From the NCBI GenBank assembly GCA_964543125.1, contig CAZIWX010000025.1, positions 1 to 28,223 of the forward strand: a stretch of DNA of 28,223 nt, read 5' to 3'. Each line of letters begins with the position of its first letter. Positions within the stretch are counted from its first letter, which is position 1. The notes beneath the pieces are model-generated. The model was not told where the DNA came from and did no database searches. It saw only the letters and a list, made by a program, of their open reading frames with translations. Origin of the DNA: CAZIWX01 sp964543125 (GTDB taxonomy: Bacteria; Fidelibacterota; UBA8477). Of the stretch, positions 6,924 to 15,581 are shown piece by piece. A program made the translations under genes and the position numbers.

Positions 6924-8780
6924 ATGAAAAAATCCTTTATAGTACAATTCACTATTCTCATTGCTTTATTTGTCATAACCAATCTGGTCAAAACGGCCCC
7001 CGGCGACCGAATTGAAGAAATATTCGGGCAAGCTGGCGGCATCCGGGTTGATCTGACCGGCGATCAGACGATTTTTCAGTCTTCCCCCGATGATCTGCCC
7101 CCGAGAATGGGTGGAACGCTGGTAAAAGCCGAATCGGCCGAGCCGGAAAATCTGAATTACTATACCTCAACCTCGGCGGCCGCTTCCCGCTATCTGGATT
7201 ACATCTATGAACCGTTGGTGAATTACGATTTCAAGACCTGGAAGTATGATCGCCCGGTGTTAGCCGAGAAGTTTGAAATTTCACCCGACCAGAAGACGTA
7301 TACCTTTCACCTCCATAAAAATATCACCTGGCAGGATGGACAACCACTCACCGCGGCGGATGTCCTCTTTTCGCTGAAGGCGATGATGAATCCGTATGTG
7401 GATGACGCACCGTTGCGGGCGTACTATCGCAATGTAGTGGCTGCCGCCGTGCCGGATAAATACACTTTCAGGGTCCGTACTTCCGATACTTATTTCCTGA
7501 ACTTGCAATACCTGGGTGGTTTTGCGGTGCTGCCCAAGCATCAATGGGATCCTCAAGGAATGCTGGACCGGTTTTCCGTTAACGATCTCAAGGATCCCCG
7601 GGTATTTGCCAATGAATCGGATATCAAGGAATGGGCGGACGCCTTCAACACGAATCCCCTGAATCGTCCGGTGGGAGAGAATCCGTCCAAATTAATCGGT
7701 AGCGGTCCCTATGAATTTGGCCGCTGGGTTACGGGCGAATACATGCTGCTGGTGCGCAACCGGCACTACTGGAATACCGGTGGAAGTTATATCCCGGGTT
7801 TCTCCGAAAAAGGTGGATATCTGGATACCATTATCGTCAAATCCATCACCGATCCCACCGCTATGCTCACCGCCCTGAAAGCCGGGGAGGTTGACTTTCT
7901 GCCGCGGATGCGGGCCATTCAATATTTCGAGCAGACCAATACGCCGGATTTTCTGAAGCGCTTCCAGAAGGTGACTTTTGTGGTCCCGGCCTATAGCTAC
8001 CTCGGTTGGAACAATGACCGCCCTTATTTCAGCGACAAGCGTGTTCGCCGGGCCATGACCATGCTCATCGACCGGGACGCTTACAATAAATACATCGGCT
8101 ACAATTTGGGCATTCCCACCATCGGTCCCTTTTATCCCTACAGCCCCCAGTACAACCACAATATCAAGCGCTGGCCCTATGATCCGGACCAGTCGGTGAA
8201 ACTGCTGGAGGAGGCGGGTTGGGTGGATCATGATGGAGATGGCATTCGCGACAAAGACGGGGTGCCCTTCAAGTTTATTTTCTCGGTTTCAGCCGGGTCC
8301 AAGAGTTCCAAGGAATTAGCCCTCATGATGAAGGAAGATTTGAAGAAAATCGGCATTGTGGTGTCGATCCGGCAGTTGGAATGGTCCGTGTATGTAGAAA
8401 ACCTGCGGGATCGCCAATTTGATTGCGTCATGTTGTTGTGGATTGGCGGGTTACAGAATGATCCTTACCAGATCTGGCATTCGGATAACATTGGTAATCG
8501 CGGATCCAATTACATCGGATTCCGGAATGCCGAAGCCGATTCATTGATCCTGGCTGCCCGGTATGAAATGAATGAAGCCAGGCGGGACAGCATGTACTAT
8601 CGGTTGCAGGAAATCCTGCATGACGAGCAGCCGTATACTTTTATGTTTTACCAGCGTGATCCGGGAGCTTATGATCGCCGGTTTCGAGGCGTAAAGTGGG
8701 TTCCCATCCGGCCGGGATACAATATGTCCAGTTGGTTTCGCGTGGGAGAAAATAGTGCAAAAATGGGGATGGCGCCCTGA
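6924..8780 (+). CDS. Peptide-type ABC importer substrate-binding protein (SBP family 5)
   Basis: The 618-residue protein has an N-terminal signal or anchor helix (FIVQFTILIALFVITNLV) with no lipobox Cys. It then has the family 5 (OppA/DppA) body: GGTLVKAESAEPENLNY, LAEKFEISPDQKTYTFHL, ITWQDGQPLTAADVLFSL, GSGPYEF, then VRRAMTMLIDRDAYN and LLEEAGWVDHDGDGIRDKDG. The DGDGIRDKDG loop is common in this family and might bind a metal. Such proteins capture oligopeptides, dipeptides or related ligands outside the inner membrane and hand them to the B/C permeases. The permease genes follow directly. The ligand cannot be told from sequence; peptides, muropeptides or other amphipathic compounds are possible. 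Confidence 0.93.
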   Translation: MKKSFIVQFTILIALFVITNLVKTAPGDRIEEIFGQAGGIRVDLTGDQTIFQSSPDDLPPRMGGTLVKAESAEPENLNYYTSTSAAASRYLDYIYEPLVNYDFKTWKYDRPVLAEKFEISPDQKTYTFHLHKNITWQDGQPLTAADVLFSLKAMMNPYVDDAPLRAYYRNVVAAAVPDKYTFRVRTSDTYFLNLQYLGGFAVLPKHQWDPQGMLDRFSVNDLKDPRVFANESDIKEWADAFNTNPLNRPVGENPSKLIGSGPYEFGRWVTGEYMLLVRNRHYWNTGGSYIPGFSEKGGYLDTIIVKSITDPTAMLTALKAGEVDFLPRMRAIQYFEQTNTPDFLKRFQKVTFVVPAYSYLGWNNDRPYFSDKRVRRAMTMLIDRDAYNKYIGYNLGIPTIGPFYPYSPQYNHNIKRWPYDPDQSVKLLEEAGWVDHDGDGIRDKDGVPFKFIFSVSAGSKSSKELALMMKEDLKKIGIVVSIRQLEWSVYVENLRDRQFDCVMLLWIGGLQNDPYQIWHSDNIGNRGSNYIGFRNAEADSLILAARYEMNEARRDSMYYRLQEILHDEQPYTFMFYQRDPGAYDRRFRGVKWVPIRPGYNMSSWFRVGENSAKMGMAP

Positions 8781-8850
8781 GCCGGTGAAAGGGGAATGAA
8801 AGACCTGCATTTCATAATACGGGAAATCAAAACAGTGGCTGGATTCGCCC

Positions 8851-10239
8851 GTGCTTAATTATATCCTCAAACGAATTCTGCTTATTTTCCCCACGATTTT
8901 CGGCATTTCCATTATCACATTTATTATTATTAAAATGGCGCCGGGTGATCCCACCGCATTCAAAATGGGTAGTCAGCAGACGGGTTTGGCAGCCGACCAG
9001 AATCTGGCTAAGCAGGTAGTGGAGCAAACCCGCGAGATTTATGGCCTGGATAAGCCGGTACTTCTGAATTTCAAGATATTTACTTATCAATCCGACTGGG
9101 CCAAAGTGAAAGCATTTCTTGCTACCCGGCCCGATCAAAATTCCAAAGCCTGGGACGACGCTCTGAATCCATTAAAACAGGCGGATGAGGTTGCGGTTTC
9201 CTTCTTGGTGAATCAGTTGGAGCAGGGCCGGTTAACGGATTTGGAACAGCGGGCAATTCTGGAAGTGCTGACCCTGAAGCAAAAGTTAGCCATCACGCCG
9301 GAAATGACCCTGGCGGCATCGCGGAAATATGTCCATGATTGGTACTATGGCAAAACCGATTCAACGGGCGTACTGGTCCCCGGCGCTCAAAATAAATACC
9401 AATTTTCCACACTGAAAAAAATGGCGATGGTTTTTACGGATGCTCAGTATCCCCGCTGGTTGGTGCGCATGCTGGAGCTGGATTTTGGCAATTCCATAAA
9501 GGATAATCGTCCGGTTTGGGAGCACTTTAAGGAAACCGTACCGGTTTCACTGATTTTCACCATAACCTCTTTTATTATCGCTTACCTTATTGCGATTCCG
9601 CTGGGAATCTATTCCGCCACGCATCAGTATACGGTAGGCGATAAGATCACGACGGTGATCCTGTTTATTCTTTACTCTTTACCCAATTTTTGGGTAGCCA
9701 CCATGGCGATCGTGTTTTTCGGTGGAGGTGATTTTTTAGCGTGGTTCCCGGTGTCCGGATTACACAGTGTCGGCGCCGAGCATCTGACTGGATGGGAGTA
9801 CTTTACTGATTTGCTGCATCATATTATTCTGCCTCTGATCATCTGGACTTACGGTAGTTTTTCAGCTTTGTCCCGCTATATGCGTGGTTCCATGCTGGAG
9901 GTGATCCGGCAGGATTACATCCGTACGGCCCGGGCGAAAGGATTATCGGAAAAAGTTGTCGTTTACAAACATGCCTTGCGGAATTCTTTAATTCCCATCA
10001 TTACCATTTTGGCGAATTTGTTACCTCTGGCGATTTCCGGATCCATTATTATCGAGAGTATCTTTTCGATTCCGGGCATTGGCCAGTTGGCTTTTAATGC
10101 GGTCTTGTACCGGGATTATCCAATTATTATGGCGGTTTCCACGCTCAGCGCGATCCTCACCCTTTTCGGGATATTACTTTCTGATATTCTGTATGCCTTG
10201 GTTGACCCGCGGATCACATTCGAGGGCCGGCAAGCATGA
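8851..10239 (+). CDS. Peptide-type ABC importer permease B (OppB/DppB/YejB-like) with large extracytoplasmic insertion
   Basis: The protein starts like OppB (LNYILKRILLIFPTIFGISIITFIIIKMAPGDP) and has the usual C-terminal core: TVPVSLIFTITSFIIAYLIAIPLG, the EAA-type coupling loop around YIRTARAKGLSEKVVVYKHALRN, and IESIFSIPGIGQL. It is 462 residues long where OppB proteins are usually about 305-365. The extra length, about residues 75-203, falls in the first extracytoplasmic loop between YGLDKP and RMLELDFGNS, and looks like a helical soluble domain. The start is GTG at 8851, 70 nt after the binding-protein stop. It overlaps permease C by 4 nt (ATGA at 10236), showing coupled translation. Confidence 0.95.
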   Translation: MLNYILKRILLIFPTIFGISIITFIIIKMAPGDPTAFKMGSQQTGLAADQNLAKQVVEQTREIYGLDKPVLLNFKIFTYQSDWAKVKAFLATRPDQNSKAWDDALNPLKQADEVAVSFLVNQLEQGRLTDLEQRAILEVLTLKQKLAITPEMTLAASRKYVHDWYYGKTDSTGVLVPGAQNKYQFSTLKKMAMVFTDAQYPRWLVRMLELDFGNSIKDNRPVWEHFKETVPVSLIFTITSFIIAYLIAIPLGIYSATHQYTVGDKITTVILFILYSLPNFWVATMAIVFFGGGDFLAWFPVSGLHSVGAEHLTGWEYFTDLLHHIILPLIIWTYGSFSALSRYMRGSMLEVIRQDYIRTARAKGLSEKVVVYKHALRNSLIPIITILANLLPLAISGSIIIESIFSIPGIGQLAFNAVLYRDYPIIMAVSTLSAILTLFGILLSDILYALVDPRITFEGRQA

Positions 10240-11270
10240 AAATCAGGCAAAAGTCCCGAACCTACCTTGATATTGTGCGGCGCCAATTTAGCCGTAATCG
10301 ATTAGCGGTTTTCAGCCTGCATGTCATTTATGTTTTACTGTTCATATTTCTATTTGCGGATTTTCTGGCCAATGACAAACCCCTGCTTATGAAATATCAT
10401 GGCAATTACTATTCGCCGATTTTGCGGGAATACGCGGTGGATTGGTTGGGTATGAACTGGCAGGCTGATTTTAAAACGCAACAATGGAAACTTCTCAAGC
10501 ACAAATTCGAACCGGGTGATTGGGCTATCTGGCCGGTCGTCCCTTTTGGTCCCAATGATTATGACCTGACGCGCAGGCTGTCACCGCCGAATTTAACCCA
10601 TTTAAGTGGTACGGATGAATTGGGGCGGGATGTTTTGTCGCAACTGATTCACGGTTCGCGGGTTTCGTTGCTGGTGGGATTCGTGGCGGTGGCAATTTAT
10701 GTCTTTATTGGCATGATTTTGGGAGCGCTGGCTGGTTTCTATGGCGGCTGGGTGGATATTGTGATACAACGTTTAATCGAGGTTATGATTACCTTTCCCC
10801 GGATGTTTTTGATTATCACAATCGTGGCGGTGGTTCAGACTCAATCCATCGTCAATATCATGATTATTCTGGGATTGACCGGTTGGACCGGGGTAGCTCG
10901 TTTCACCCGGGGAGAATTCTTAAAAGTTAAGAATGAAGACTATGTAACCGCGGCGAAGGCTTTGGGTTACAGTGATTTTCGAATAATTTTCCGCCATGTG
11001 TTGCCCAATACGCTAACACCGGTATTGGTGACGGCGACGTTTGGCGTGGCCGCGGCGATCCTGATCGAATCGGGGTTGAGTTTTCTGGGGTTTGGTGCGC
11101 CACCGGAGCAGGCAACCTGGGGCTCATTGCTCTCCAGCGCCCGAGACATGCTGCCTAGTGGCTGGTGGTTGACTACCTTCCCGGGGTTGGCGATATTCAT
11201 TACGGTGACGGTTTATAATTTAGTCGGTGAAGGTTTGCGGGATGCACTGGATCCGCGGTTAAAGCAGTAG
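10236..11270 (+). CDS. Peptide-type ABC importer permease C (OppC/YejE-like)
   Basis: The 344-residue permease begins with the OppC N-terminal helix (RNRLAVFSLHVIYVLLFIFL) and has the hallmark HLSGTDELGRDVLSQLIHGSRVSL, followed by five membrane helices. The coupling loop is FLKVKNEDYVTAAKALGYSDFRIIFRHVLPN and the C-terminus is the usual GLRDALDPRL. The first extracytoplasmic loop is long and reads FLANDKPLLMKYHGNYYSP. This is the wording found in the YejE branch, whose transporter (YejABEF) takes up microcin C and peptides, so a Yej-like substrate range is possible. It forms the channel with permease B. The GlmL-like gene starts 19 nt after its stop, so the operon seems to run on. Confidence 0.95.
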   Translation: MKIRQKSRTYLDIVRRQFSRNRLAVFSLHVIYVLLFIFLFADFLANDKPLLMKYHGNYYSPILREYAVDWLGMNWQADFKTQQWKLLKHKFEPGDWAIWPVVPFGPNDYDLTRRLSPPNLTHLSGTDELGRDVLSQLIHGSRVSLLVGFVAVAIYVFIGMILGALAGFYGGWVDIVIQRLIEVMITFPRMFLIITIVAVVQTQSIVNIMIILGLTGWTGVARFTRGEFLKVKNEDYVTAAKALGYSDFRIIFRHVLPNTLTPVLVTATFGVAAAILIESGLSFLGFGAPPEQATWGSLLSSARDMLPSGWWLTTFPGLAIFITVTVYNLVGEGLRDALDPRLKQ

Positions 11271-11289
11271 AGCAATAGAACGGGAAGTT

Positions 11290-13134
11290 ATGTCAGACAC
11301 AGTCTTGCAATCAATTTTAGCAACGGATTGTGGATCCACCACCACCAAAGCAATCCTGATTGAACTTACGGACCAGGGCTACCGGCTCACCGCGAGAGGC
11401 GAGGCGCCCACGACAGTGGAAGCTCCTTTTGAGGATGTCACCCGCGGTGTTTTGAATGCTGTACGCGAAGTAGAAGAATTATCAGGCCGGATAATTCTCG
11501 CGGGTGACCAGATCCTGCGGCCGGAAAGGGGACTGGACAGCACTAAAAAGGGGGTTGATGTCTATGTCTCCACTTCCTCGGCCGGTGGTGGCTTGCAAAT
11601 GATGGTGGCGGGTGTGGTCAAATCCATGACGGGTGAGAGTGCGCAGCGGGCTGCTTTGGGCGCCGGCGCTATCGTTATGGATGTTCTGGCTGCCAATGAT
11701 GGACGGTTGCCGCACCAAAAAATTGAACGAATTCGCCAACTGCGCCCGGATATGATTCTGCTATCCGGTGGTATTGATGGCGGGACCATTAGTCATGTGG
11801 TGGAAATGGCTGAAATCCTGTCGGCCGCCAAGCCCAAACCGCGTCTGGGCAGCAGCTATAAATTACCTGTGATTTACGCCGGCAATAAGGAAGCGCGGGA
11901 CAAAATTGAAGAAACTTTGGGAACCCTAACCGATCTCGACCTGGTGGAAAATATTCGGCCGGTACTGGAGCGGGAAAATCTTCAACCATCCCGAGACAAA
12001 ATCCATGACCTGTTCATGGAACATGTCATGGCACAGGCGCCCGGGTATAAAAAACTAATGTCCTGGACCGATGCGCCAATTATGCCGACACCGGGAGCGG
12101 TGGGGTCATTGATCGAGATGATCGCCAAGCGGGATAAGATTTCCGTAGTGGGTGTGGATATTGGCGGAGCCACCACCGATGTATTCTCGGTATTTAAAGA
12201 AACCTTTAATCGTACGGTATCGGCCAATCTCGGGATGAGTTATTCCATTACCAATGTTCTGGCCGAAGCGACCCTGGCGAATGTGATGCGTTGGGTCCCC
12301 TTTGACATAGACGAAGAAGAACTGGCTAATCGGATTGCAAATAAAATGATTCGTCCGACCACGATTCCCCAATCGCTCCAGGAACTTAAAATCGAACAGG
12401 CGATTGCGCGGGAGGCATTGCGCTTGAGTTTTATTCAGCACCGTTCGTTTGCCGTGAGTCTTAAGGGCGTCCAAACCGAGCGAACAATTTCTGATGCTTT
12501 CGACCAGGCCGCTTCGGGTGAAACGTTGGTAAATATGATGGAACTTGACCTGTTAGTGGGATCAGGCGGTGTCTTGTCCCACGCGCCCCGCCGGTCTCAG
12601 TCCGCGAAAATGATGATTGATGCATTTCTACCCGAAGGGATTACCCAATTAGCGGTGGATTCCATTTTTATGATGCCTCAGTTGGGTGTGCTGGCCAATG
12701 TAGATAAGCCCGAGATCCGGGTTAGCGCTGAAAAAGCCGCCTTGGAAGTATTTGAAAAAGATTGTTTAATTCGATTGGGGGCCTGTATTGCTCCCGTGGG
12801 AAAAATGAAGCCTAACCGCCCGGCATTATCCATAAACTTGACTTTGCCGGATGGAAAATTAGTTAAAAAGGAAATATTCCCCGGTGAACTAGAGGTGATT
12901 GAAGCACCGTATACACCCATCGAAGCGGAATTAACACCCGATAAAAACCTGGATTTAGGGAAAGGGTACGGAGTGGCTATAACAACGACATTGTTTGGCG
13001 GCGTCGTGGGACTCATGTTTGACACTCGCGGCCGCCGGCCTTTTCAATTACCAGGGGATTCACAGACACGGATTGATGCGCTAACCAAATGGTCGACCGC
13101 CATGCAGGAATATCCGGAAAGCGAGGTGGACTGA
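11290..13134 (+). CDS. GlmL/MutL-type ASKHA ATPase with C-terminal extension
   Basis: The 614-residue protein matches the GlmL (glutamate mutase accessory 'MutL') family, an actin-like ATPase thought to act as a chaperone or reactivase for B12-dependent glutamate mutase. Motifs in order: phosphate-1 ATDCGSTTTKAILI (11-24), the VSTSSAGGGLQMMVAG segment (93-108), ILLSGGIDGGT (156-166), phosphate-2 GVDIGGATTDVFS (288-300) and the adenosine motif LLVGSGGVLSHAP (421-433). From about 505 on there is an extra domain of about 110 residues with GVVGLMFDTRGRRPFQLPG, whereas described GlmL proteins are about 460 long. No mutase subunit gene is present, so its client is probably different. GGGAAG before the ATG supports the start. 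It shares the base at 13134 with the next gene. It is unrelated to the mismatch-repair MutL. Confidence 0.88.
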   Translation: MSDTVLQSILATDCGSTTTKAILIELTDQGYRLTARGEAPTTVEAPFEDVTRGVLNAVREVEELSGRIILAGDQILRPERGLDSTKKGVDVYVSTSSAGGGLQMMVAGVVKSMTGESAQRAALGAGAIVMDVLAANDGRLPHQKIERIRQLRPDMILLSGGIDGGTISHVVEMAEILSAAKPKPRLGSSYKLPVIYAGNKEARDKIEETLGTLTDLDLVENIRPVLERENLQPSRDKIHDLFMEHVMAQAPGYKKLMSWTDAPIMPTPGAVGSLIEMIAKRDKISVVGVDIGGATTDVFSVFKETFNRTVSANLGMSYSITNVLAEATLANVMRWVPFDIDEEELANRIANKMIRPTTIPQSLQELKIEQAIAREALRLSFIQHRSFAVSLKGVQTERTISDAFDQAASGETLVNMMELDLLVGSGGVLSHAPRRSQSAKMMIDAFLPEGITQLAVDSIFMMPQLGVLANVDKPEIRVSAEKAALEVFEKDCLIRLGACIAPVGKMKPNRPALSINLTLPDGKLVKKEIFPGELEVIEAPYTPIEAELTPDKNLDLGKGYGVAITTTLFGGVVGLMFDTRGRRPFQLPGDSQTRIDALTKWSTAMQEYPESEVD

Positions 13135-14261
13135 TGGCCCATGCGTATACACCCGGATTAAAAGTATTACACACCACTACCGTGCGCAAACCACGGATCC
13201 TGCCGCTTAAGGGTGAGGTGCTGGTCAAGGTGGGGGAATTCGTCCAACCTGATAGTGTTGTTTGTTGCACGGCCCTACCGGGTAATGTTCAGATGGTAAA
13301 TATCGCCAATCTGCTTAATATCGAACCGGTTGAAGTACCTTCCATGATGAAGAAAGCGGTGGGCGACAGTGTTGAACAAGGTGATCTGTTAGCTGAAAGT
13401 GCCGGATTATTCGGGTTTTTTAAATCCAAAGTGGAAGTGCCCACGGCCGGCGCCATTGAGCAGATATCGGCCACCACGGGCCAGGTGGTGATTCGTGAAG
13501 CACCCATTCCGGTTGAAGTTGATGCCTACATTTCCGGCTATGTAGCTGAAATTCTACCTGAGGAAGGCGTCATCATCGAATCAAAGGCGGCCATGATCCA
13601 GGGTATTTTTGGTATCGGTGGCGAAACCCGGGGGCTGCTCCGGGTGCTGGTGGAGGATCGTAAGGAAATTCTGGAACCGGATGCCATCACACCCGAACAT
13701 AAAGACAAAATTCTGGTGGCCGGAAGTTATATTTCCTTGGAAACTTATCGTAAGGCTGCTGGTGTCGGTGCGGCCGGAATCGTCGCCGGGGGATTCGACT
13801 ACAATCAACTGAAAGCGATTTTGGGATATACTTTGGGAGTTGCCATAACCGGCTCGGAAGATTTGAAAACGACCATGGTAATTACCGAAGGCTTTGGCCG
13901 GATAAATATGGCTAATCGGACTTTTGAATTGCTGAAGCAGCATGATGGTGAATTCGTATCGATTAACGGAGCGACTCAGATTCGGGCGGGTGTGATTCGA
14001 CCGGAGATTATCATCACGTTGCCGGCCGATAATAACGAAGTAGAAAAAGCTCATGATATGTCGGCTGGTGTAAGCGAAGGTTCACTGGTGAGGGTCATCC
14101 GGGCGCCCTATTTTGGACGGATCGGCAGGGTGAAGGGATTACCACCGGAACTCCGGAAAATGGAATCGGAAACCCTGGTGCGAGTTGCTGATATTGGATT
14201 TGAGAATGGGGACGTAAAAACCGTTCCCCGGGCAAATCTTGAAATGGTGGAGACGGATTGA
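13134..14261 (+). CDS. Uncharacterised protein with barrel-sandwich-like segments and KOW-like C-terminus
   Basis: The ATG at 13134 overlaps the previous stop by one base (TGATG) with a GAGGTGG ahead, and gives 375 residues. A longer frame from 13089 would overlap more with no better signal. Residues 26-50 (KGEVLVKVGEFVQPDSVVCC) and 74-122 (KAVGDSVEQGDLLAES then VEVPTAGAIEQISATTGQVVI) have the GD-V--GD-LA and P--G-I pattern of barrel-sandwich hybrid folds seen in lipoyl-like, RnfC/NqrA and RpoC modules. No biotin (MKM) or lipoyl (DKA) attachment site is visible. The middle (about 190-295) looks alpha/beta. Residues 316-371 resemble a KOW motif (GSLVRVIRAPYFGRIGRV, then VPRANLEMVE). No membrane segment is seen. 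It is probably a cytosolic partner of the upstream ATPase; the function is unknown. Confidence 0.8.
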   Translation: MAHAYTPGLKVLHTTTVRKPRILPLKGEVLVKVGEFVQPDSVVCCTALPGNVQMVNIANLLNIEPVEVPSMMKKAVGDSVEQGDLLAESAGLFGFFKSKVEVPTAGAIEQISATTGQVVIREAPIPVEVDAYISGYVAEILPEEGVIIESKAAMIQGIFGIGGETRGLLRVLVEDRKEILEPDAITPEHKDKILVAGSYISLETYRKAAGVGAAGIVAGGFDYNQLKAILGYTLGVAITGSEDLKTTMVITEGFGRINMANRTFELLKQHDGEFVSINGATQIRAGVIRPEIIITLPADNNEVEKAHDMSAGVSEGSLVRVIRAPYFGRIGRVKGLPPELRKMESETLVRVADIGFENGDVKTVPRANLEMVETD

Positions 14262-14267
14262 TCTAAG

Positions 14268-14630
14268 ATGTTGGGTTTTACCGAAAAAGCGGGGCAAACA
14301 CCGAATCTGGTATTATTGACCCGCTTAGCAAGCAAAATTGTGGATCGCGGGATGACGATTCCCGCCGTTTTTGCCCTGGAAATGATGAAGCCCCTGGCTT
14401 TCATAGGCAGCCAGGCATTGGTCTTTTTCGGTCCGATCATCACGACTTTTATCCGATCTGAAACTTACTATGAAGTTACGGAACTGTTGGAAGATCATAA
14501 AAATGTAGCGTTCCTCATCGATGAACTGGAACGGCTGGATGCGGATATCCAAAAAACTCGGGGAAAGGGTAAAGCACTTGATAAAATCACTGATTGCGCC
14601 AGGGAAATTGCCCCGAAGAAAGATCATTAG
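14268..14630 (+). CDS. Small hypothetical protein (120 aa) of the GlmL-like block
   Basis: A 120-residue protein starting at ATG 14268, 6 nt after the previous stop. Residues about 30-62 (IPAVFALEMMKPLAFIGSQALVFFGPIITTFI) are hydrophobic with scattered polar residues, which suggests a membrane-associated amphipathic helix pair or one re-entrant helix. The rest (YEVTELLEDHKNVAFLIDELERL) is charged and helical, ending in a basic tail. I do not recognise a named family. Close spacing on both sides and codon use like its neighbours make it a real gene. It may tether the cytosolic ATPase and KOW-like protein to the membrane proteins that follow, but this is inference. Confidence 0.75.
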   Translation: MLGFTEKAGQTPNLVLLTRLASKIVDRGMTIPAVFALEMMKPLAFIGSQALVFFGPIITTFIRSETYYEVTELLEDHKNVAFLIDELERLDADIQKTRGKGKALDKITDCAREIAPKKDH

Positions 14631-14705
14631 CCACACATCCCGTTACCACGGGTTACTACCGCGGAGCCATCCCGGGTACGCTTGGCGCCGCAGACTGGAG
14701 GGTGT

Positions 14706-15572
14706 ATGAATTCCGGAAAAAATATTCTGCTGCTGACGGGTGGGTTTACCATCCTGTTTATTATCTACTATCTCTTTGGCCATCCCTATTTCAACGGTGA
14801 CCGGCTAACCATGTTCGTGTGTATCATGGCCCTGTCTATCACTATTATGTATTACATCGCTCGGGCGAATAGCGGAGAGAGTATCTACCTGCGGACGATA
14901 CCCGGTTTAAATGCGTTTGAAGAAGCGGTTGGCCGGGCCACTGAAATGGGTAAATCGGTGCTGTTTGTCCCGGGTATCATGGATTTGGATCAGGTTGAAA
15001 CCGTGGCTGGTGTCATCATCCTGGGGCACGTTGCCAAAATGACGGCGCAATACGAAACCAAACTGGATGTTCCTGTTTCCCGATCGATTGTCATGGAAGC
15101 CGGGCGCGAAATTGTCAAGGAATCTTATTTGGCGGTCGGCCGGCCGGATTTGTTCAACGATGATATGGTGCACTATCTTACGGATGAGCAATTTGCTTAT
15201 GCCGCCGGTGTGGACGGCATCATGTTGCGAGAAAAACCGGCCGCCTGCTTTTATCAGGGAAAATTTTACGCTGAATCACTGATTTTGGCAGAGACCGGAA
15301 ACAGTATCAACGCCATCCAGATCGCCGGGACCGCATCGCCATCCCAAATTCCATTTTTTGTGACCGCTTGCGATTACACGCTGATTGGTGAGGAATTCTT
15401 AACGGCCTCGGCCTATTTATCCCAAAAACCAGCCCTGCTGGGAAGTGTGAAGGGTCAGGACATGGGCAAATTCATCGTGATGATCGCCATTGTATTGATT
15501 TTCATTCTGAATGGCATTCATGATCTGGGGTGGGTGAATATTGATTTTAAAGAACTTTTAAGGGTGCGATAG
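14706..15572 (+). CDS. DUF6754-type membrane protein
   Basis: Taken from ATG 14706, where GGAGGG lies 3 nt ahead, this is a 288-residue protein; a TTG at 14682 is less likely. Two membrane helices lie at about 6-25 and 36-52. A soluble domain starts AFEEAVGRATEMGKSVLFVPG, runs through AGVIILGHVAKMTAQYE, and includes YQGKFYAESLILAETGNSINAIQIAG and DYTLIGEEFLTASAYLSQ. One helix follows near 263-282. The GRATEMGK and GEE-AYL landmarks are those I associate with DUF6754, a family with no known function. The soluble domain resembles an alpha/beta fold but shows no catalytic signature I know. It lies in the middle of the unassigned block, preceded by a 75-nt gap. Confidence 0.75.
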   Translation: MNSGKNILLLTGGFTILFIIYYLFGHPYFNGDRLTMFVCIMALSITIMYYIARANSGESIYLRTIPGLNAFEEAVGRATEMGKSVLFVPGIMDLDQVETVAGVIILGHVAKMTAQYETKLDVPVSRSIVMEAGREIVKESYLAVGRPDLFNDDMVHYLTDEQFAYAAGVDGIMLREKPAACFYQGKFYAESLILAETGNSINAIQIAGTASPSQIPFFVTACDYTLIGEEFLTASAYLSQKPALLGSVKGQDMGKFIVMIAIVLIFILNGIHDLGWVNIDFKELLRVR

Positions 15573-15581
15573 GAGGCCGGA

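Noticed and set aside
11290..13134. Reading the GlmL-type gene as DNA mismatch-repair MutL
   Set aside because: It has ASKHA (actin-like) motifs, not the GHKL ATPase motifs of mismatch-repair MutL; only the name is shared.
13134..14261. Reading this gene as a biotin or lipoyl carrier protein
   Set aside because: The barrel-sandwich pattern is present but no MKM or DKA attachment motif is visible at the turn.
14639..14652. CCCGT-TACC-ACGGG hairpin before the DUF6754-type gene
   Set aside because: Five pairs with no T-tract; could easily arise by chance in GC-rich DNA.
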